64,000 bases of DNA from Streptomyces seoulensis (GCF_022846655.1 NZ_AP025667.1:2889001-2953000); one strand, 5' to 3'; shown: positions 18,674 through 31,276, counted from the first letter of the stretch. The notes: generated by a model from the letters alone, not told the origin. A program made the numbers and translations.

Positions 18674-19297
18674 ATGAGCGCACGGAACAACGCGGGTGTG
18701 CCGTCCGAGGGGCTGCGCCGCCGCCGCTTCCTCACCACCGCCGCCCTGGGCGGCGCCACCATCGTCGGCGCGAGCGCGCTGGGCGGACTCGACGCCGACG
18801 CGGCCTTCGCCGCCGAGCCCTCCCTCGACCCGGCCATCGCCAAGTCCTCCTTCGTGGAAGGCAGAATCGTCGGCATCACCGGCAGCGTGCTGGAGGTCGC
18901 CGGCTCCACCGGCGGTCACTCACGGGTGCGGATGACCAACGTCACCAGCGTGTGGAAGGTACGTCCCACCACCGCCGAGGTCATCGAGGTCGGCGACGGC
19001 CTCTACGCGCGCGGAGTGCCGATGCCCGACGGCACGGTGGCCGCCGACGCGGTCTGGGTGAACATCGTCAACCTCGACACCCGGATCCGGGGCATCGCCA
19101 GGAACCGCGTCCACCTGGCCCACGGACAGCACGAGGTGGTCGGCAACATCCTCGCCGACACCGGCGCCTCGTACGCCGGACGCGGGCTGACCTCGGACCT
19201 GTCCCGGCTGCGGATCGGGCAGAGCGCTCAAGTGCTCGGCGCCTGGCGGCCGTCCGACGACTCCGTGGACGTCGTCCGTATCTCCGTCGGGCACTGA
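18674..19297 (+). CDS. Tat-exported protein, DUF5666-like
   Basis: 207 aa with a twin-arginine signal ('LRRRRFLTTAALGGATIVGA', predicted cleavage after A-F-A near residue 45). The mature part is beta-rich with repeating 'VEGRIVGITGSVLEVAG' and 'GDGLYARGVPMPDG' units resembling the DUF5666 OB-like repeat. GAGGAGG Shine-Dalgarno 9 nt after the stop of the Cys-rich gene, so co-transcribed. Role unknown; export of a folded partner across the membrane is suggested by the Tat signal. Confidence 0.72.
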   Translation: MSARNNAGVPSEGLRRRRFLTTAALGGATIVGASALGGLDADAAFAAEPSLDPAIAKSSFVEGRIVGITGSVLEVAGSTGGHSRVRMTNVTSVWKVRPTTAEVIEVGDGLYARGVPMPDGTVAADAVWVNIVNLDTRIRGIARNRVHLAHGQHEVVGNILADTGASYAGRGLTSDLSRLRIGQSAQVLGAWRPSDDSVDVVRISVGH

Positions 19298-19320
19298 ACG
19301 CGACGTCGGGAGAGGCGCAG

Positions 19321-20223
19321 ATGCTGTCACTGACCACGGGGCTCGTCCCCCTCCTCCTCGCCGGACTGCTCGGCTGGACCGGCGCGGCGAAGGCCTTCGG
19401 AGCGAACGTCGCCCGTACGGCGCCGAAGACCGCGCTGGCCCGCATGCTGAGCAGCAGCGAGCGGGCCGTCCTGGTGCTCCGCGTCACCGGGTGGGCCGAA
19501 CTGCTCCTGGCCGGGGCCCTGCTGGCGGTACCCGGCAGCGCCTTGCCGGGGTCGGCCACCGCGGTCCTCGGGGCGGGATTCCTCGGCTATCTCGGCCACG
19601 GCCGGGCGCGGGCCCCGGAATCCTCCTGCGGCTGCTCGGCGAGCGAGGACACGCCGGTCACCTGGCGTGCCTTCGCCCGCGCCGCGCTCGTCCTGGCCGG
19701 CGGGGTCACGGCCGCTCTCGCGCGGCGCACCTGGTGGGGTGCGCTCGGGGAGCGGCCTCTCGCCTCGGCCGTCCTGCTGGCCATGGGCACCCTGGTGCTG
19801 TTCGCGCTCTCGGCGGACCTGGACCGGTGGTGGCTGCTGCCGCTGCGCCGCACCCGGCTGCGGGTGTTCGGCCACCCGCTGACCGGCGGGCGCGGGGCGG
19901 AGCGGGTCCCGGTGGCCGCCAGCGTCGAACTGCTGGAGAACTCCCTGGCCTGGCAAGCCACTTCACCCGTGGTGCGCTCCGCGCTGCTGGACCACTGGGA
20001 GACGGACGGCTGGCGCATCCTGCACTACTCCGGCGTCCACGGCGAGGGCGAGGAGGCCCGCCCGGTGGCGGTGCTGTTCGCCCTGGACGCCACCGCCGGC
20101 CGTGACACACCCGGCGACCCGGTGATCCGCGTCAGCTACGTCGACGCGGACACAGGGGCGCCGGTGGCCGCCGGGGAACTGGGCGCGGTCCCACCCCGCC
20201 GCGCGCTGCGCCTCGTCGACTGA
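19321..20223 (+). CDS. MauE/DoxX-like membrane protein
   Basis: 300 aa. The N-terminal 180 residues form about four or five hydrophobic helices in MauE pattern ('LLLAGLLGWTGAAKAFG' at the start, 'AVLGAGFLGYLGHG' third helix) with a conserved C-x-C site in 'ESSCGCS'. A cytosolic or exported C-terminal domain of about 115 residues follows. MauE proteins are tied to disulphide formation in partner proteins; here the partner may be the 16-Cys protein two genes upstream. Ends just before a strong terminator hairpin. Confidence 0.7.
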   Translation: MLSLTTGLVPLLLAGLLGWTGAAKAFGANVARTAPKTALARMLSSSERAVLVLRVTGWAELLLAGALLAVPGSALPGSATAVLGAGFLGYLGHGRARAPESSCGCSASEDTPVTWRAFARAALVLAGGVTAALARRTWWGALGERPLASAVLLAMGTLVLFALSADLDRWWLLPLRRTRLRVFGHPLTGGRGAERVPVAASVELLENSLAWQATSPVVRSALLDHWETDGWRILHYSGVHGEGEEARPVAVLFALDATAGRDTPGDPVIRVSYVDADTGAPVAAGELGAVPPRRALRLVD

Positions 20224-20227
20224 AACG

Positions 20228-20279
20228 CACCGGCCCGGTGCGGCCGCCGTGCGGTTACGGCGGTCACGCCGGGCCGGTG
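20228..20279. terminator. Bidirectional terminator hairpin
   Basis: Stem CACCGGCCCGG (20228-20238) pairs perfectly with CCGGGCCGGTG (20269-20279); an inner CGCCG/CGGCG pair extends it. Lies between the convergent MauE-like and SpoIIE-like genes. Confidence 0.75.
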
Positions 20280-20285
20280 CGCGGG

Positions 20286-21446
20286 TCAGCGGCCGCGCCA
20301 GTCCAGGCACACCACCAGCGCGTCGTCGTCCGGGGCCGGCGTGCCGCGATGCTCGGCCAGCTCGCGCAGGATCGCTCCCGGGACCTCCGAGGCGGGCAGC
20401 AGCCGGGTGGACTGGATGGCCCGTGTCAGCGCGGCGTCCCCGTACGCCTCACCCTTGGCCGAGGCGACCGAGTACACGCCATCGCTGACGAACACCAGCC
20501 GGTCGCCGGGCTCGACCTGGAGTTCCTGGGTGACGTAGTCGGTCTCCTCGAACATGCCCAGCGGAAGCTGCGCCTCGAAGTCGATGCGCTCCACGGCGCC
20601 GTCGCGCAGCCGCCGCAGTTGCGGGCACCCCGCGTCCACCACCCGGGTGCGGCCGGTGGCGAAGTCGAAGTCCAGCATCAGCACCGACAGATAGCGCTGT
20701 CCCCGGTACTGGGCGTAGACCGCCTGGTCGGCCAGGGCCGCCTGGTCGGCGAGCGGGATGCCGGCCCGGCGGGCGTTGCGCAGCGCGTTGACCGCGAGGT
20801 TCGTGAGCAGCGCCGCGTCTATGCCCTCGCCCATGCCGTTGGACACGTACAGGGTCAGGTGGTCCTCGGTGGACGACCAGTCGTAGTTGTCGCCGTGTAT
20901 CGCGTACGCGGGCTCCAGTTGCGCGCCGAGATCGAACTCGGCCAGGGAGCAGGAGCGGCCGGGCAGCAGGTGCCACTGCATCTCGGCCGCCAGGGTGAGC
21001 CGGTCGCGCCGCCGGGCCTGGAGATACAGGTCCGTCTCGCGGTCGGCGACCAGCACCTCGTGCCCCAGCACCTGGGCGAGCTCGGCCAGCTCGGGCAGCG
21101 CCGCGCGGCTGTCCTCGGTGTCGGGGAGCGTCACCGAGAGCACCCCCAGGCGGTCGCCGTGCACGGTGACGGGCAACTGGACCCGTGTCCTGCCGTCCGC
21201 GAGGCCCTCCAGGAAGGGTTCCTGCGCGCCGAAGGCACGGCCCGCGGGGCTGTTGCGCAGGGAGACGGGGGGCAGCGCGTGGGCCGGTGTGGTCACGGGC
21301 TGGAGCACGGTGAGGCTGTAGTCCGCCAGGAGGAACTCCACGGCCTCGGCCGCGTAGCGCTCGACCAGCTCCCGGCGGACGACGTCGGCCAGGGCGTAGG
21401 GAGCCGCCGTGCGCAGCGCCCGCTCGACAGCCATGAATCTGTTCAC
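20286..21446 (-). CDS. SpoIIE/PP2C-like protein with altered metal site
   Basis: 386 aa from GTG 21446 (ATG 21434 is an alternative; neither has a good Shine-Dalgarno). The N-terminal 170 residues are a GAF-like sensor ('FGAQEPFLEGLADGRTRVQLPV'), here only partly recognisable; the rest is SpoIIE-like. Motifs diverge: 'HGDNYDWSS' replaces GGDFYD, and 'YVSNGMGEGIDAALLT' replaces the G-D-V-x-G-K-G motif, losing its Asp. 'LVFVSDGVYSVA' and 'PDDDALVVCL' keep the last two aspartates. It may be a weak phosphatase or a pseudophosphatase. Divergent from a MarR gene. Confidence 0.8.
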   Translation of the reverse strand: MNRFMAVERALRTAAPYALADVVRRELVERYAAEAVEFLLADYSLTVLQPVTTPAHALPPVSLRNSPAGRAFGAQEPFLEGLADGRTRVQLPVTVHGDRLGVLSVTLPDTEDSRAALPELAELAQVLGHEVLVADRETDLYLQARRRDRLTLAAEMQWHLLPGRSCSLAEFDLGAQLEPAYAIHGDNYDWSSTEDHLTLYVSNGMGEGIDAALLTNLAVNALRNARRAGIPLADQAALADQAVYAQYRGQRYLSVLMLDFDFATGRTRVVDAGCPQLRRLRDGAVERIDFEAQLPLGMFEETDYVTQELQVEPGDRLVFVSDGVYSVASAKGEAYGDAALTRAIQSTRLLPASEVPGAILRELAEHRGTPAPDDDALVVCLDWRGR

Positions 21447-21484
21447 GATCGTAGGTATGCCAATCTCTCACCCGTAAGAACGCC

Positions 21485-21518
21485 GCGTCCGCCCCGCGAT
21501 GGGCCGAGTGGCGGACGC
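21485..21518. repeat. Inverted repeat in divergent gap
   Basis: GCGTCCGCC (21485-21493) and GGCGGACGC (21510-21518) are perfect complements with a 16-nt spacer, between the SpoIIE-like gene and the MarR gene. Could be an operator for the MarR protein or an RNA hairpin in one leader. Confidence 0.35.
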
Positions 21519-21601
21519 CGCATGCCGTCTTCATCCATATTCCGGACCGTCTTCCCTGCTAGTAGGCTGTGGGTCGTCCCCGTACCTGCGAGAGTGTGAC
21601 T

Positions 21602-22081
21602 GTGACGAACTTCCACCCCCGCCCAGAACCGGTCGAAGTCGCACGTGTGACCTCGACCGCCGCGGAACTGCTGGAAGTCCTGTGGGGCCGCGCGTCCACG
21701 GCACCCGCTTCGGCGTCCCAGTTGCGCGTGCTGCTCATCCTGGAGCACCAGGAGGGCATCAACCTGCGCACCCTCGCCGACCATCTCGCGTCCACCCCGC
21801 CCTCGACCAGCCGCCTGTGCGACCGGCTCCAGGCGGCGGGGTTCGTCGAGCGCGAGCTGAGCCGCACGGACCGGCGCGAGGTGCGCCTGTACCTCAGCAG
21901 CCGGGGCCGGGCCTTCCTCACGGACCTGCGCGCCCGGCGCGAGGAGACGCTGCGCTCGGTACTGGAGCGGATGTCGTCCGGCGACCGCAGTGCCCTGCTC
22001 ACCGGGCTCGAGGCGTTCTGCGCGGTGGCGTCGGAGCAGATACACGGGTTCGACGAGTCCTCCGGCACCCGGACCGCCTGA
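21602..22081 (+). CDS. MarR-family transcriptional regulator
   Basis: 159-aa MarR protein: wHTH 'NLRTLADHLASTPPSTSRLCDRL' with wing 'RTDRREVRLYLSSRGRAFL' (D-R-R-E). GTG 21602 is preferred (GCGAGAG about 7 nt upstream); GTG 21596 is a near alternative. It lies upstream of the photolyase and divergent from the SpoIIE-like gene; such Streptomyces MarR proteins next to phosphatases may act in stress control. Targets unknown. Confidence 0.84.
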   Translation: MTNFHPRPEPVEVARVTSTAAELLEVLWGRASTAPASASQLRVLLILEHQEGINLRTLADHLASTPPSTSRLCDRLQAAGFVERELSRTDRREVRLYLSSRGRAFLTDLRARREETLRSVLERMSSGDRSALLTGLEAFCAVASEQIHGFDESSGTRTA

Positions 22082-22330
22082 CCCAGCCGAGCCGTCTCCG
22101 CCAAGGGCTGCCATGGATGGTGGCCGGTGACTGGCGAGCGGAGCGGCCTCCGCCGACCGGAACATCCCAGATCCTTCCCCTCCTGCGATGACTCCGGATA
22201 CTTTCTTGCCTCATGGTCATAGTTGTCAAACGGCAAGTGTTTTCCGTGACGGCCATCGGGCCGACAGCACATGGATACACCCCCACCTGCACCGTCCGCC
22301 GCGCGTAGCACCGATCGAGGAGTGGCCGCG

Positions 22331-23836
22331 ATGACCGACCGGCACTGGCTGTTCGGCGACCAGCTCGGTCCCCACTTCCTCACGCCCGGCCCCGACGGAC
22401 CCGCCCAGGACGCCCCCGTGGTGCTGATCGAAGCGCGCTCGGTGTTCCGCCGCCGGCGATTCCACCGGGCCAAGGCCCATCTGATCCTCTCCGCGATGCG
22501 CCACCGGGCCGCCGAACTCGGCGACCGCGCCCGCCTCGTCCGCGCCGAGACCTACCGCGAGGGCCTGCGCGAGGCGGTCGGCGACGCCCCCGTCACCGTC
22601 CACCACCCCACCTCGCGCGCCGCCCTCGGCCTGGTCCGCTCGCTGGAGCAGGTGAGCGTGCTGCCCGCCAGGGGCTTCCTGTTCCCGCACGACGCCTTCC
22701 GCGCCTGGGCCGACGGACGCGGCGGGCGGCGACTGCGCCAGGAGGACTTCTACCACTGGGTACGCCGCGAGCTGGACCTCCTCATGGACGGCGGCGAACC
22801 CGCGGGCGGCCGCTGGAACCACGACCACGACAACCGCGAACCCCCGCCCAAGGGCGCCCGCACCCTCGACGCGCCGAGGCCCTACCGGCCCCGCGAGGAC
22901 GACATCGACGACGAGGTGCGCGCCGACCTCGACCGCTGGGAGCGGGACGACGGCATCCGCTTCGTCGGCCGGGACGGCCCGCGCCGCTTCCCCGCCACCC
23001 GCCGCGAGGCGCTGGCCGCGCTGCGCCGCTTCACCGGGCACCGGCTCGCCGGGTTCGGCCCGCACGAGGACGCGATGCTCGCCGCCGACCCGGTGATGAG
23101 CCACAGCCTCCTCTCCTCCTCTCTCAACCTCGGCCTGCTCGACCCGGCCGAGGTGGTCCACGCCGCCGAGGACGCCTGGCGCTCCGGCGACGCGCCCGTG
23201 CACAGCGCCGAGGGGTTCATCCGCCAGGTCGCGGGCTGGCGCGAGTACGTGTGGCAGCTCTACTGGTACTTCGGCGAGGAGTACCGGGACCGCAACGCCC
23301 TGCGCGCCCACGCGCCGCTGCCCGACTGGTTCCTCGAACTCGACGCGGACGCCGTCACCGCGCGCTGCCTCTCCACCACCCTCGCGCAGGTGCGCGACAC
23401 CGGCTGGACCCACCACATCCCGCGCCTGATGCTGCTCGGCAGTCACGCGCTGCAGCAGGGCTGGGAGCCACGCGCGGTCACCGACTGGTTCCACCGCTGC
23501 TTCGTCGACGGCTACGACTGGGTGATGCTGCCCAACGTCGTCGGCATGTCCCAGTACGCCGACGGCGGCCGGATGACCACCAAGCCGTACACCTCCGGTG
23601 GGGCCTACATCCACCGCATGAGCGACTTCTGTGGTGGCTGCGCCTACAAGCCCGGCGACCGCACCGGCGAACGGGCCTGCCCCTACACCACCGGCTACTG
23701 GTCCTTCGTGCACCGTCACCGCGACCTGCTCGCCGCGAACAACCGCACCTCCCGCGCCGTCCAGGGCCTGGACCGGCTCGGCGACCTGGAAGACGTGCTG
23801 CGCACCGAACGGGACCGGGGTGACGCACCGCCCTGA
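22331..23836 (+). CDS. Fe-S bacterial cryptochrome/photolyase (PhrB-type)
   Basis: 501-aa FAD enzyme of the FeS-BCP/(6-4) photolyase family, which repairs UV photoproducts with light. Start chosen at 'MTDRHWLFGDQLGPHF' with GAGGAG upstream; 20 further upstream codons are unlike the family. Four cysteines at 346, 434, 437 and 450 ('SDFCGGCAYKPGDRTGERAC', spacing 88-3-13) keep exactly the spacing of the [4Fe-4S] ligands of Agrobacterium PhrB (350, 438, 441, 454). 'MTTKPYTSGGAYIHRMSDF' is part of the flavin/DNA-binding region. Preceded by a MarR gene, in a neighbourhood of stress genes (Dps, SpoIIE). Confidence 0.92.
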   Translation: MTDRHWLFGDQLGPHFLTPGPDGPAQDAPVVLIEARSVFRRRRFHRAKAHLILSAMRHRAAELGDRARLVRAETYREGLREAVGDAPVTVHHPTSRAALGLVRSLEQVSVLPARGFLFPHDAFRAWADGRGGRRLRQEDFYHWVRRELDLLMDGGEPAGGRWNHDHDNREPPPKGARTLDAPRPYRPREDDIDDEVRADLDRWERDDGIRFVGRDGPRRFPATRREALAALRRFTGHRLAGFGPHEDAMLAADPVMSHSLLSSSLNLGLLDPAEVVHAAEDAWRSGDAPVHSAEGFIRQVAGWREYVWQLYWYFGEEYRDRNALRAHAPLPDWFLELDADAVTARCLSTTLAQVRDTGWTHHIPRLMLLGSHALQQGWEPRAVTDWFHRCFVDGYDWVMLPNVVGMSQYADGGRMTTKPYTSGGAYIHRMSDFCGGCAYKPGDRTGERACPYTTGYWSFVHRHRDLLAANNRTSRAVQGLDRLGDLEDVLRTERDRGDAPP

Positions 23837-23846
23837 CGGCAGGCGG

Positions 23847-23892
23847 CACCGCCGCGCGCCGCCGCCCACGAGGGCAGCGGCGCGCGGCGGTG
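23847..23892. terminator. Strong hairpin terminator
   Basis: Perfect 16-bp stem: CACCGCCGCGCGCCGC (23847-23862) pairs with GCGGCGCGCGGCGGTG (23877-23892), 14-nt loop, between the convergent photolyase and Dps genes. Confidence 0.8.
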
Positions 23893-23915
23893 TGTGCCGG
23901 GGGGGTATGCGGGGG

Positions 23916-24488
23916 TCAGCTCACCTCGGCGCCCTTGGCGGCCGCCTCCTTCTCGGAGTGCACGTCACCGGTGGCGAGCGTGCCGCGCGCGCTCTCCAGG
24001 TGCGCCCGCACGAACCACTGGAACTGCTCCAGGTCGCGGAGCTGCCCGATCAGCAGGTCCTCGGTGGCGGGGTCGATCTCGCCCGCCTCCTTGACCGCGG
24101 CACGCACGCCCTCGTTCACGCCGGTGTAGACCATGTCGAGCGCGGCGAGGTGCGCGATGGCGTCGCCCCGGCCGATGGAGTAGTCGTCCCAGGTCCGCTC
24201 GGACACCAGGGCGCCCGGCGTGCCCTGGGCGACACCGCCGAGGGCGGCGATCCGCTCGGCCACGTCGTCGGCCATGTCGCGGACCTGGTCGACCTGCGGG
24301 TCGATCATCTCGTGCACGGCGATGAAGTGCGGTCCGACCACGTTCCAGTGCACGTGCTTCAGGGTGAGGTGCAGGTCGTTGAGCGCGTGCAGACGGAGGC
24401 GGAGCAGACCGATGAGCTTGCCCGCCGCCTCGCGTTCGAGGCCCGGAACGGTGTACTCCGGGGTCAGGTCCTTGGTCTGGCTGGTCAT
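23916..24488 (-). CDS. dps: Dps-family ferritin-like protein
   Basis: 190-aa Dps. Ferroxidase residues lie in 'HVHWNVVGPHFIAVHEMID' and the following 'DQVRDMADDVAERIAALGG', the usual inter-subunit site. A C-terminal extension rich in Lys/Glu ('SEKEAAAKGAEVS') may contact DNA. Protects DNA by iron oxidation in starvation or peroxide stress. Shine-Dalgarno AGAGGTG 5-6 nt before the ATG. Length fits Streptomyces DpsA-type proteins. Confidence 0.9.
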   Translation of the reverse strand: MTSQTKDLTPEYTVPGLEREAAGKLIGLLRLRLHALNDLHLTLKHVHWNVVGPHFIAVHEMIDPQVDQVRDMADDVAERIAALGGVAQGTPGALVSERTWDDYSIGRGDAIAHLAALDMVYTGVNEGVRAAVKEAGEIDPATEDLLIGQLRDLEQFQWFVRAHLESARGTLATGDVHSEKEAAAKGAEVS

Positions 24489-24730
24489 GATTCACCTCTG
24501 TCGTAACGGTGAGAAGTCCTTGCCTGAGCACATGTGCCCCGGTCCGACCCTCTCAGACGTGCCGGTGCGCCGCCCGTCCTGCTGCTCCGACCAAGCCGCC
24601 CGCCGAGCGGCTACGGATTCCCTGTGACGATCCCGTACGACAGCCCGGAGGGAAGGCGCACCAGGTGAGAGTCGACAGCGACGGTCCGGACGAGACGGCG
24701 CGGTACGAAGGCGACGGGGGAGCGGTAGGC

Positions 24731-25432
24731 ATGACCGCGTACACACCGCAGGGCACCGAAGGCGCCCTGGTCGTCCGGCACGCCCCGGAGTCACCCGTGG
24801 CCGCCGTGCTCACCCTGCACGGCGGACGGGCGAACGACGCCTCCGCCACCCGGCCCTGGCACCTCGCCGCGCTGCGCATGCGGCCCATCCTGCGCGCCGT
24901 CGCCACCGGCCTGCCGCCGGACGGCGTCCTGCTCGGCGAGGTCCGCTACCGGCAGCGCGGCTGGAACGGCGGAGCCGCCGCCGACGACGTGCTGCGCGCC
25001 CTGGCCGAGCTGCACGACCGGTACGGCCCGCTGCCCGTCGTCCTGGTCGGCCACTCGATGGGCGGCCGTGCCGCCGTGCACGTGGGCGCCCACCCCGCCG
25101 TGCGCGGCGTGCTCGCCCTCGCGCCCTGGCTGCCCGCCGGCGAACCCGCCGTCCACCTGCGCGGACAGCGGATCGTGGTGCTGCACGGCGACGCCGACCG
25201 GATCACCGGCGCGGACGACTCCGTGAAATTCGTGCTGCGGGCCCGCACGGCCGGCGCCCACGCCGGGATGGTCATGCTCACCGGCGCGGAGCACGCGATG
25301 CTGCGCCGCCTGCCCGTGTGGAACCGGCTCTGCGCCGAGATCGTGGCCGACCTGCTGCGCGAGCACCCCGCCGAGGACGGCACGGTCGCCGAGGCCACCG
25401 CACCCGGAGCCCCGGCCTTCCTGCGCCGCTGA
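24731..25432 (+). CDS. Alpha/beta hydrolase
   Basis: 233-aa dienelactone-hydrolase-like protein. Nucleophile elbow 'LVGHSMGGRAAVHVG' (G-H-S-M-G), catalytic Asp in 'VLHGDADRITG', His in 'GAEHAMLRR'. ATG 24731 with GGGGGAG 7-9 nt upstream is preferred; GTG 24665, also with a good GGAGGGAAGG site, would add 22 residues. No cap domain. Substrate unknown; marks the left edge of the biosynthetic cluster and is probably not part of it. Confidence 0.8.
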   Translation: MTAYTPQGTEGALVVRHAPESPVAAVLTLHGGRANDASATRPWHLAALRMRPILRAVATGLPPDGVLLGEVRYRQRGWNGGAAADDVLRALAELHDRYGPLPVVLVGHSMGGRAAVHVGAHPAVRGVLALAPWLPAGEPAVHLRGQRIVVLHGDADRITGADDSVKFVLRARTAGAHAGMVMLTGAEHAMLRRLPVWNRLCAEIVADLLREHPAEDGTVAEATAPGAPAFLRR

Positions 25433-28848
<3,416 letters not shown>

Positions 28849-28925
28849 GGGATCACCCGCGGCCGCACGGCACGACGGCGAGGACCTCGCCGCACCCTGC
28901 CCGACCCCTGTCCGAGAGGTTGTCC

Positions 28926-30611
28926 ATGACCACGTTCGCCCCCACCGTCCTGACCCCCGAGCAGCGGTCCGCGCTCGCCGCCGACCCCGCCGTCGGCGGC
29001 GGCAACCTGCTGCGCGCCGCGCTGGCCACCAGTCCCCACCCCGACCTGCCGTTCCTGCGCTCCAGCCGCCCGATACCCGTCTCCTCGGGCGAGGAGCGCG
29101 AGGAGTTCAGCCTCACCGAGTTCGACGCGCTCGCCCAGAGCTGGTCCGCCTGGTACCTCGCGCAGGGCGTGGGGACCCGCGACCGGGTCGCCGTCTGGTT
29201 CGAGGACTCCCTCGCCTACTCGCTGCACCTCTACGCCCTCGCCCAGATCGGCGCCGTGGCCCTGCTGATCAACTCCAACGCCCCGCAGGCCATCGCCACT
29301 TCGCTGATCGAGCAGACCGCGCCGGTGGGCCTCTACGCCGACCGGGCACGCCTCGACCGGCTCGGCTCCGCCGTGGAGGGCCTCGGCCTGCGCTTCACCG
29401 CGTCCGTCGAGGACCTGCCCGCCCCGCCGGCCGCGCCGCTCCCGGACTCCGCCTACTGGCACCACCACGACGACGACCCGGTGGCGATCCTGCACTCCTC
29501 CGGCACCACGGGCCGCCCCAAGCCGACCATCCACACCCACAAGTCCATCGTGTCCGGGCCCAAGTTCCGCCTGGTCGACCACACCGAGCAGCCCGGCGCC
29601 CTGATGATGACCGCGCTGCCGCAGTCCCACCTGGGCTGCATCGCGTACACCGTCTACGCGGTCCTCGGCGGCACCCCGATCGTGGCGCTCAGCGACCGCA
29701 GCGGCCCCTCGCTCGCCGCCGCCGTCGGCAGCCACCGGCCGACCTCCGTGATGTCCTTCGCGCACGCCTACGCCGAACTCGCCAACACCGAACCGGAGGT
29801 TGGCGCGCTGGACTCCGTGCAGGCGTGGGTGTCCATCGGCGACGCCGTGCACCAGGCCCACATCACCAAGGTGCTCTCGATGCGCAGCCCCGGTCTGGAG
29901 CCCGCCGCCTTCCTGGACCGGCTCGGCACGACCGAACTCGGCTGGGGCGTCCTGCTGAAGGCCCGCACCCTGGACAGCGAGCGCAACGACCGCTGTGCGG
30001 GCAAGCCGGTCGGCGTCGCCGAGGTCAGCATCCTGCGCGAGGACGGCAGCCACGCCGACGACGGCGAGGTCGGCTACCTCGCCGCCAAGGGCCCCGCCAT
30101 CACGCCCGGTTACTGGGGCGACTCCGACCTCACCTACCGCTTCAAGCTGTCCGGCTACTGGCTGCCCGGCGACATGGCCTACCGCGACACCGAGGGCGAC
30201 TTCTTCCTCGTCGACCGCGCCGCCGACGCCATCGAGACCGAACAGGGCACCGGCTACTCGGTGTTCATGGAGGAGGTCATCCTCAACGACGTCCCCGACA
30301 CCGGCGACGTCGCCGTGGTCGCCGGTCGCCGCGACGGACGGACGGTGCCGGTCGCCGTCGTCACCGTGGGCCAGTCGGTCGCCGACCCCGAGCCGGAGAA
30401 GCTGCTCCGGCAGGCCAACGAGGCGCTCCGGGCCGCCGGTCACCCGCTGCTGGGCCTGCTGGAGATCGTCCCGGAAGAGACCGGTCTGCCCGTGGGGGTC
30501 ACCGGTAAGGTCCTCAAGCGGCGGCTGCGCGAGCGGTACGCCGAGCTGACCGCCTACGTCCGTGACCGCGACGGCGCGCTCATCGCCGTCCACGAGGAGC
30601 CCACCGCATGA
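28926..30611 (+). CDS. Acyl-CoA-ligase-type AMP-forming enzyme (candidate diazotase)
   Basis: 561-aa ANL-superfamily adenylating enzyme: A3 '[19 protein letters not shown]', A7/A8 '[24 protein letters not shown]', A10 '[14 protein letters not shown]'. Free-standing, no carrier domain. In cremeomycin (CreM) and avenalumic acid (AvaA6) pathways an enzyme of this superfamily activates nitrite to diazotise an arylamine. Its position directly after papC, in a cluster with CreE/CreD-like genes, makes that role plausible here on a PAPA-derived amine. A conventional carboxylate activation is the alternative. ATGA overlap with the next gene. Confidence 0.8.
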   Translation: MTTFAPTVLTPEQRSALAADPAVGGGNLLRAALATSPHPDLPFLRSSRPIPVSSGEEREEFSLTEFDALAQSWSAWYLAQGVGTRDRVAVWFEDSLAYSLHLYALAQIGAVALLINSNAPQAIATSLIEQTAPVGLYADRARLDRLGSAVEGLGLRFTASVEDLPAPPAAPLPDSAYWHHHDDDPVAILHSSGTTGRPKPTIHTHKSIVSGPKFRLVDHTEQPGALMMTALPQSHLGCIAYTVYAVLGGTPIVALSDRSGPSLAAAVGSHRPTSVMSFAHAYAELANTEPEVGALDSVQAWVSIGDAVHQAHITKVLSMRSPGLEPAAFLDRLGTTELGWGVLLKARTLDSERNDRCAGKPVGVAEVSILREDGSHADDGEVGYLAAKGPAITPGYWGDSDLTYRFKLSGYWLPGDMAYRDTEGDFFLVDRAADAIETEQGTGYSVFMEEVILNDVPDTGDVAVVAGRRDGRTVPVAVVTVGQSVADPEPEKLLRQANEALRAAGHPLLGLLEIVPEETGLPVGVTGKVLKRRLRERYAELTAYVRDRDGALIAVHEEPTA

Positions 30612-31258
30612 CCGCAGACACGCCCGCCACCGCGCCGGCCTCCGGCGCCGGTACGGACACCGCCAAGGTCGACTTCTACTTCGACCCGGCATGCCCCTTC
30701 GCCTGGATCACCTCCCGCTGGATTCTCGAGGTCCAGCAGCACCGTCAACTGGACCTCAATTTCCGGGTGATGAGCCTGTACGTCCTCAACGAGGGGCGTG
30801 AACTGCCCGACTGGTACCGCGAACTGGTCGACAACTCCCTCGCCCTGATCCGGATCGTCACCGCCGCCGCCCACCACCACGGCGACGAGGTGCTGCCGGG
30901 CCTGTACGAGGAGCTGGGCACCCGCATCCACAACGGCGGCGACAAGGACTACCTGTCGGTCGCGGCCGAGGCCCTGGCCGCACGCGGACTGCCCGACTCG
31001 CTGCTGGCCGCCGCCGACAGCGACGCCTACGACGAGGAACTGCGCAAGAGCCACCACGAGGGCATGGACCCGGTCGGCGAGGACGTGGGCACGCCCACCA
31101 TCCACATCGACGGCGTCGCCTTCTTCGGCCCGGTGCTGAACTCCATCCCGCGCGGCGAGGAAGCCGCCCGGATCTTCGACGGAGCCCGCGCCCTGGCCAA
31201 CTACCCGGACTTCTTCGAACTGAAGAGGACCCGGACGGGCAGTCTCCGCTTCGACTGA
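30608..31258 (+). CDS. DsbA-fold protein, mycothiol-dependent nitroreductase-like
   Basis: 216-aa thioredoxin-fold protein of the Rv2466c/DsbA family: '[19 protein letters not shown]' with Cys29 in C-P-F-A, so only the first Cys of the CxxC pair is present; cis-Pro region '[18 protein letters not shown]'. Rv2466c reduces nitro groups with mycothiol. Coupled (ATGA) to the AMP-forming enzyme, it could reduce or trap a nitroso, diazo or nitro intermediate, or be a self-protection enzyme. Last gene of the papBAC operon; followed by a terminator hairpin. Confidence 0.75.
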   Translation: MTADTPATAPASGAGTDTAKVDFYFDPACPFAWITSRWILEVQQHRQLDLNFRVMSLYVLNEGRELPDWYRELVDNSLALIRIVTAAAHHHGDEVLPGLYEELGTRIHNGGDKDYLSVAAEALAARGLPDSLLAAADSDAYDEELRKSHHEGMDPVGEDVGTPTIHIDGVAFFGPVLNSIPRGEEAARIFDGARALANYPDFFELKRTRTGSLRFD

Positions 31259-31276
31259 GACGCGTCCCGACGGCGA

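Noticed and set aside
21485..21518. Inverted repeat as transcription terminator
   Set aside because: It lies between two gene starts (divergent), where a terminator is not expected; kept only as a low-confidence repeat.
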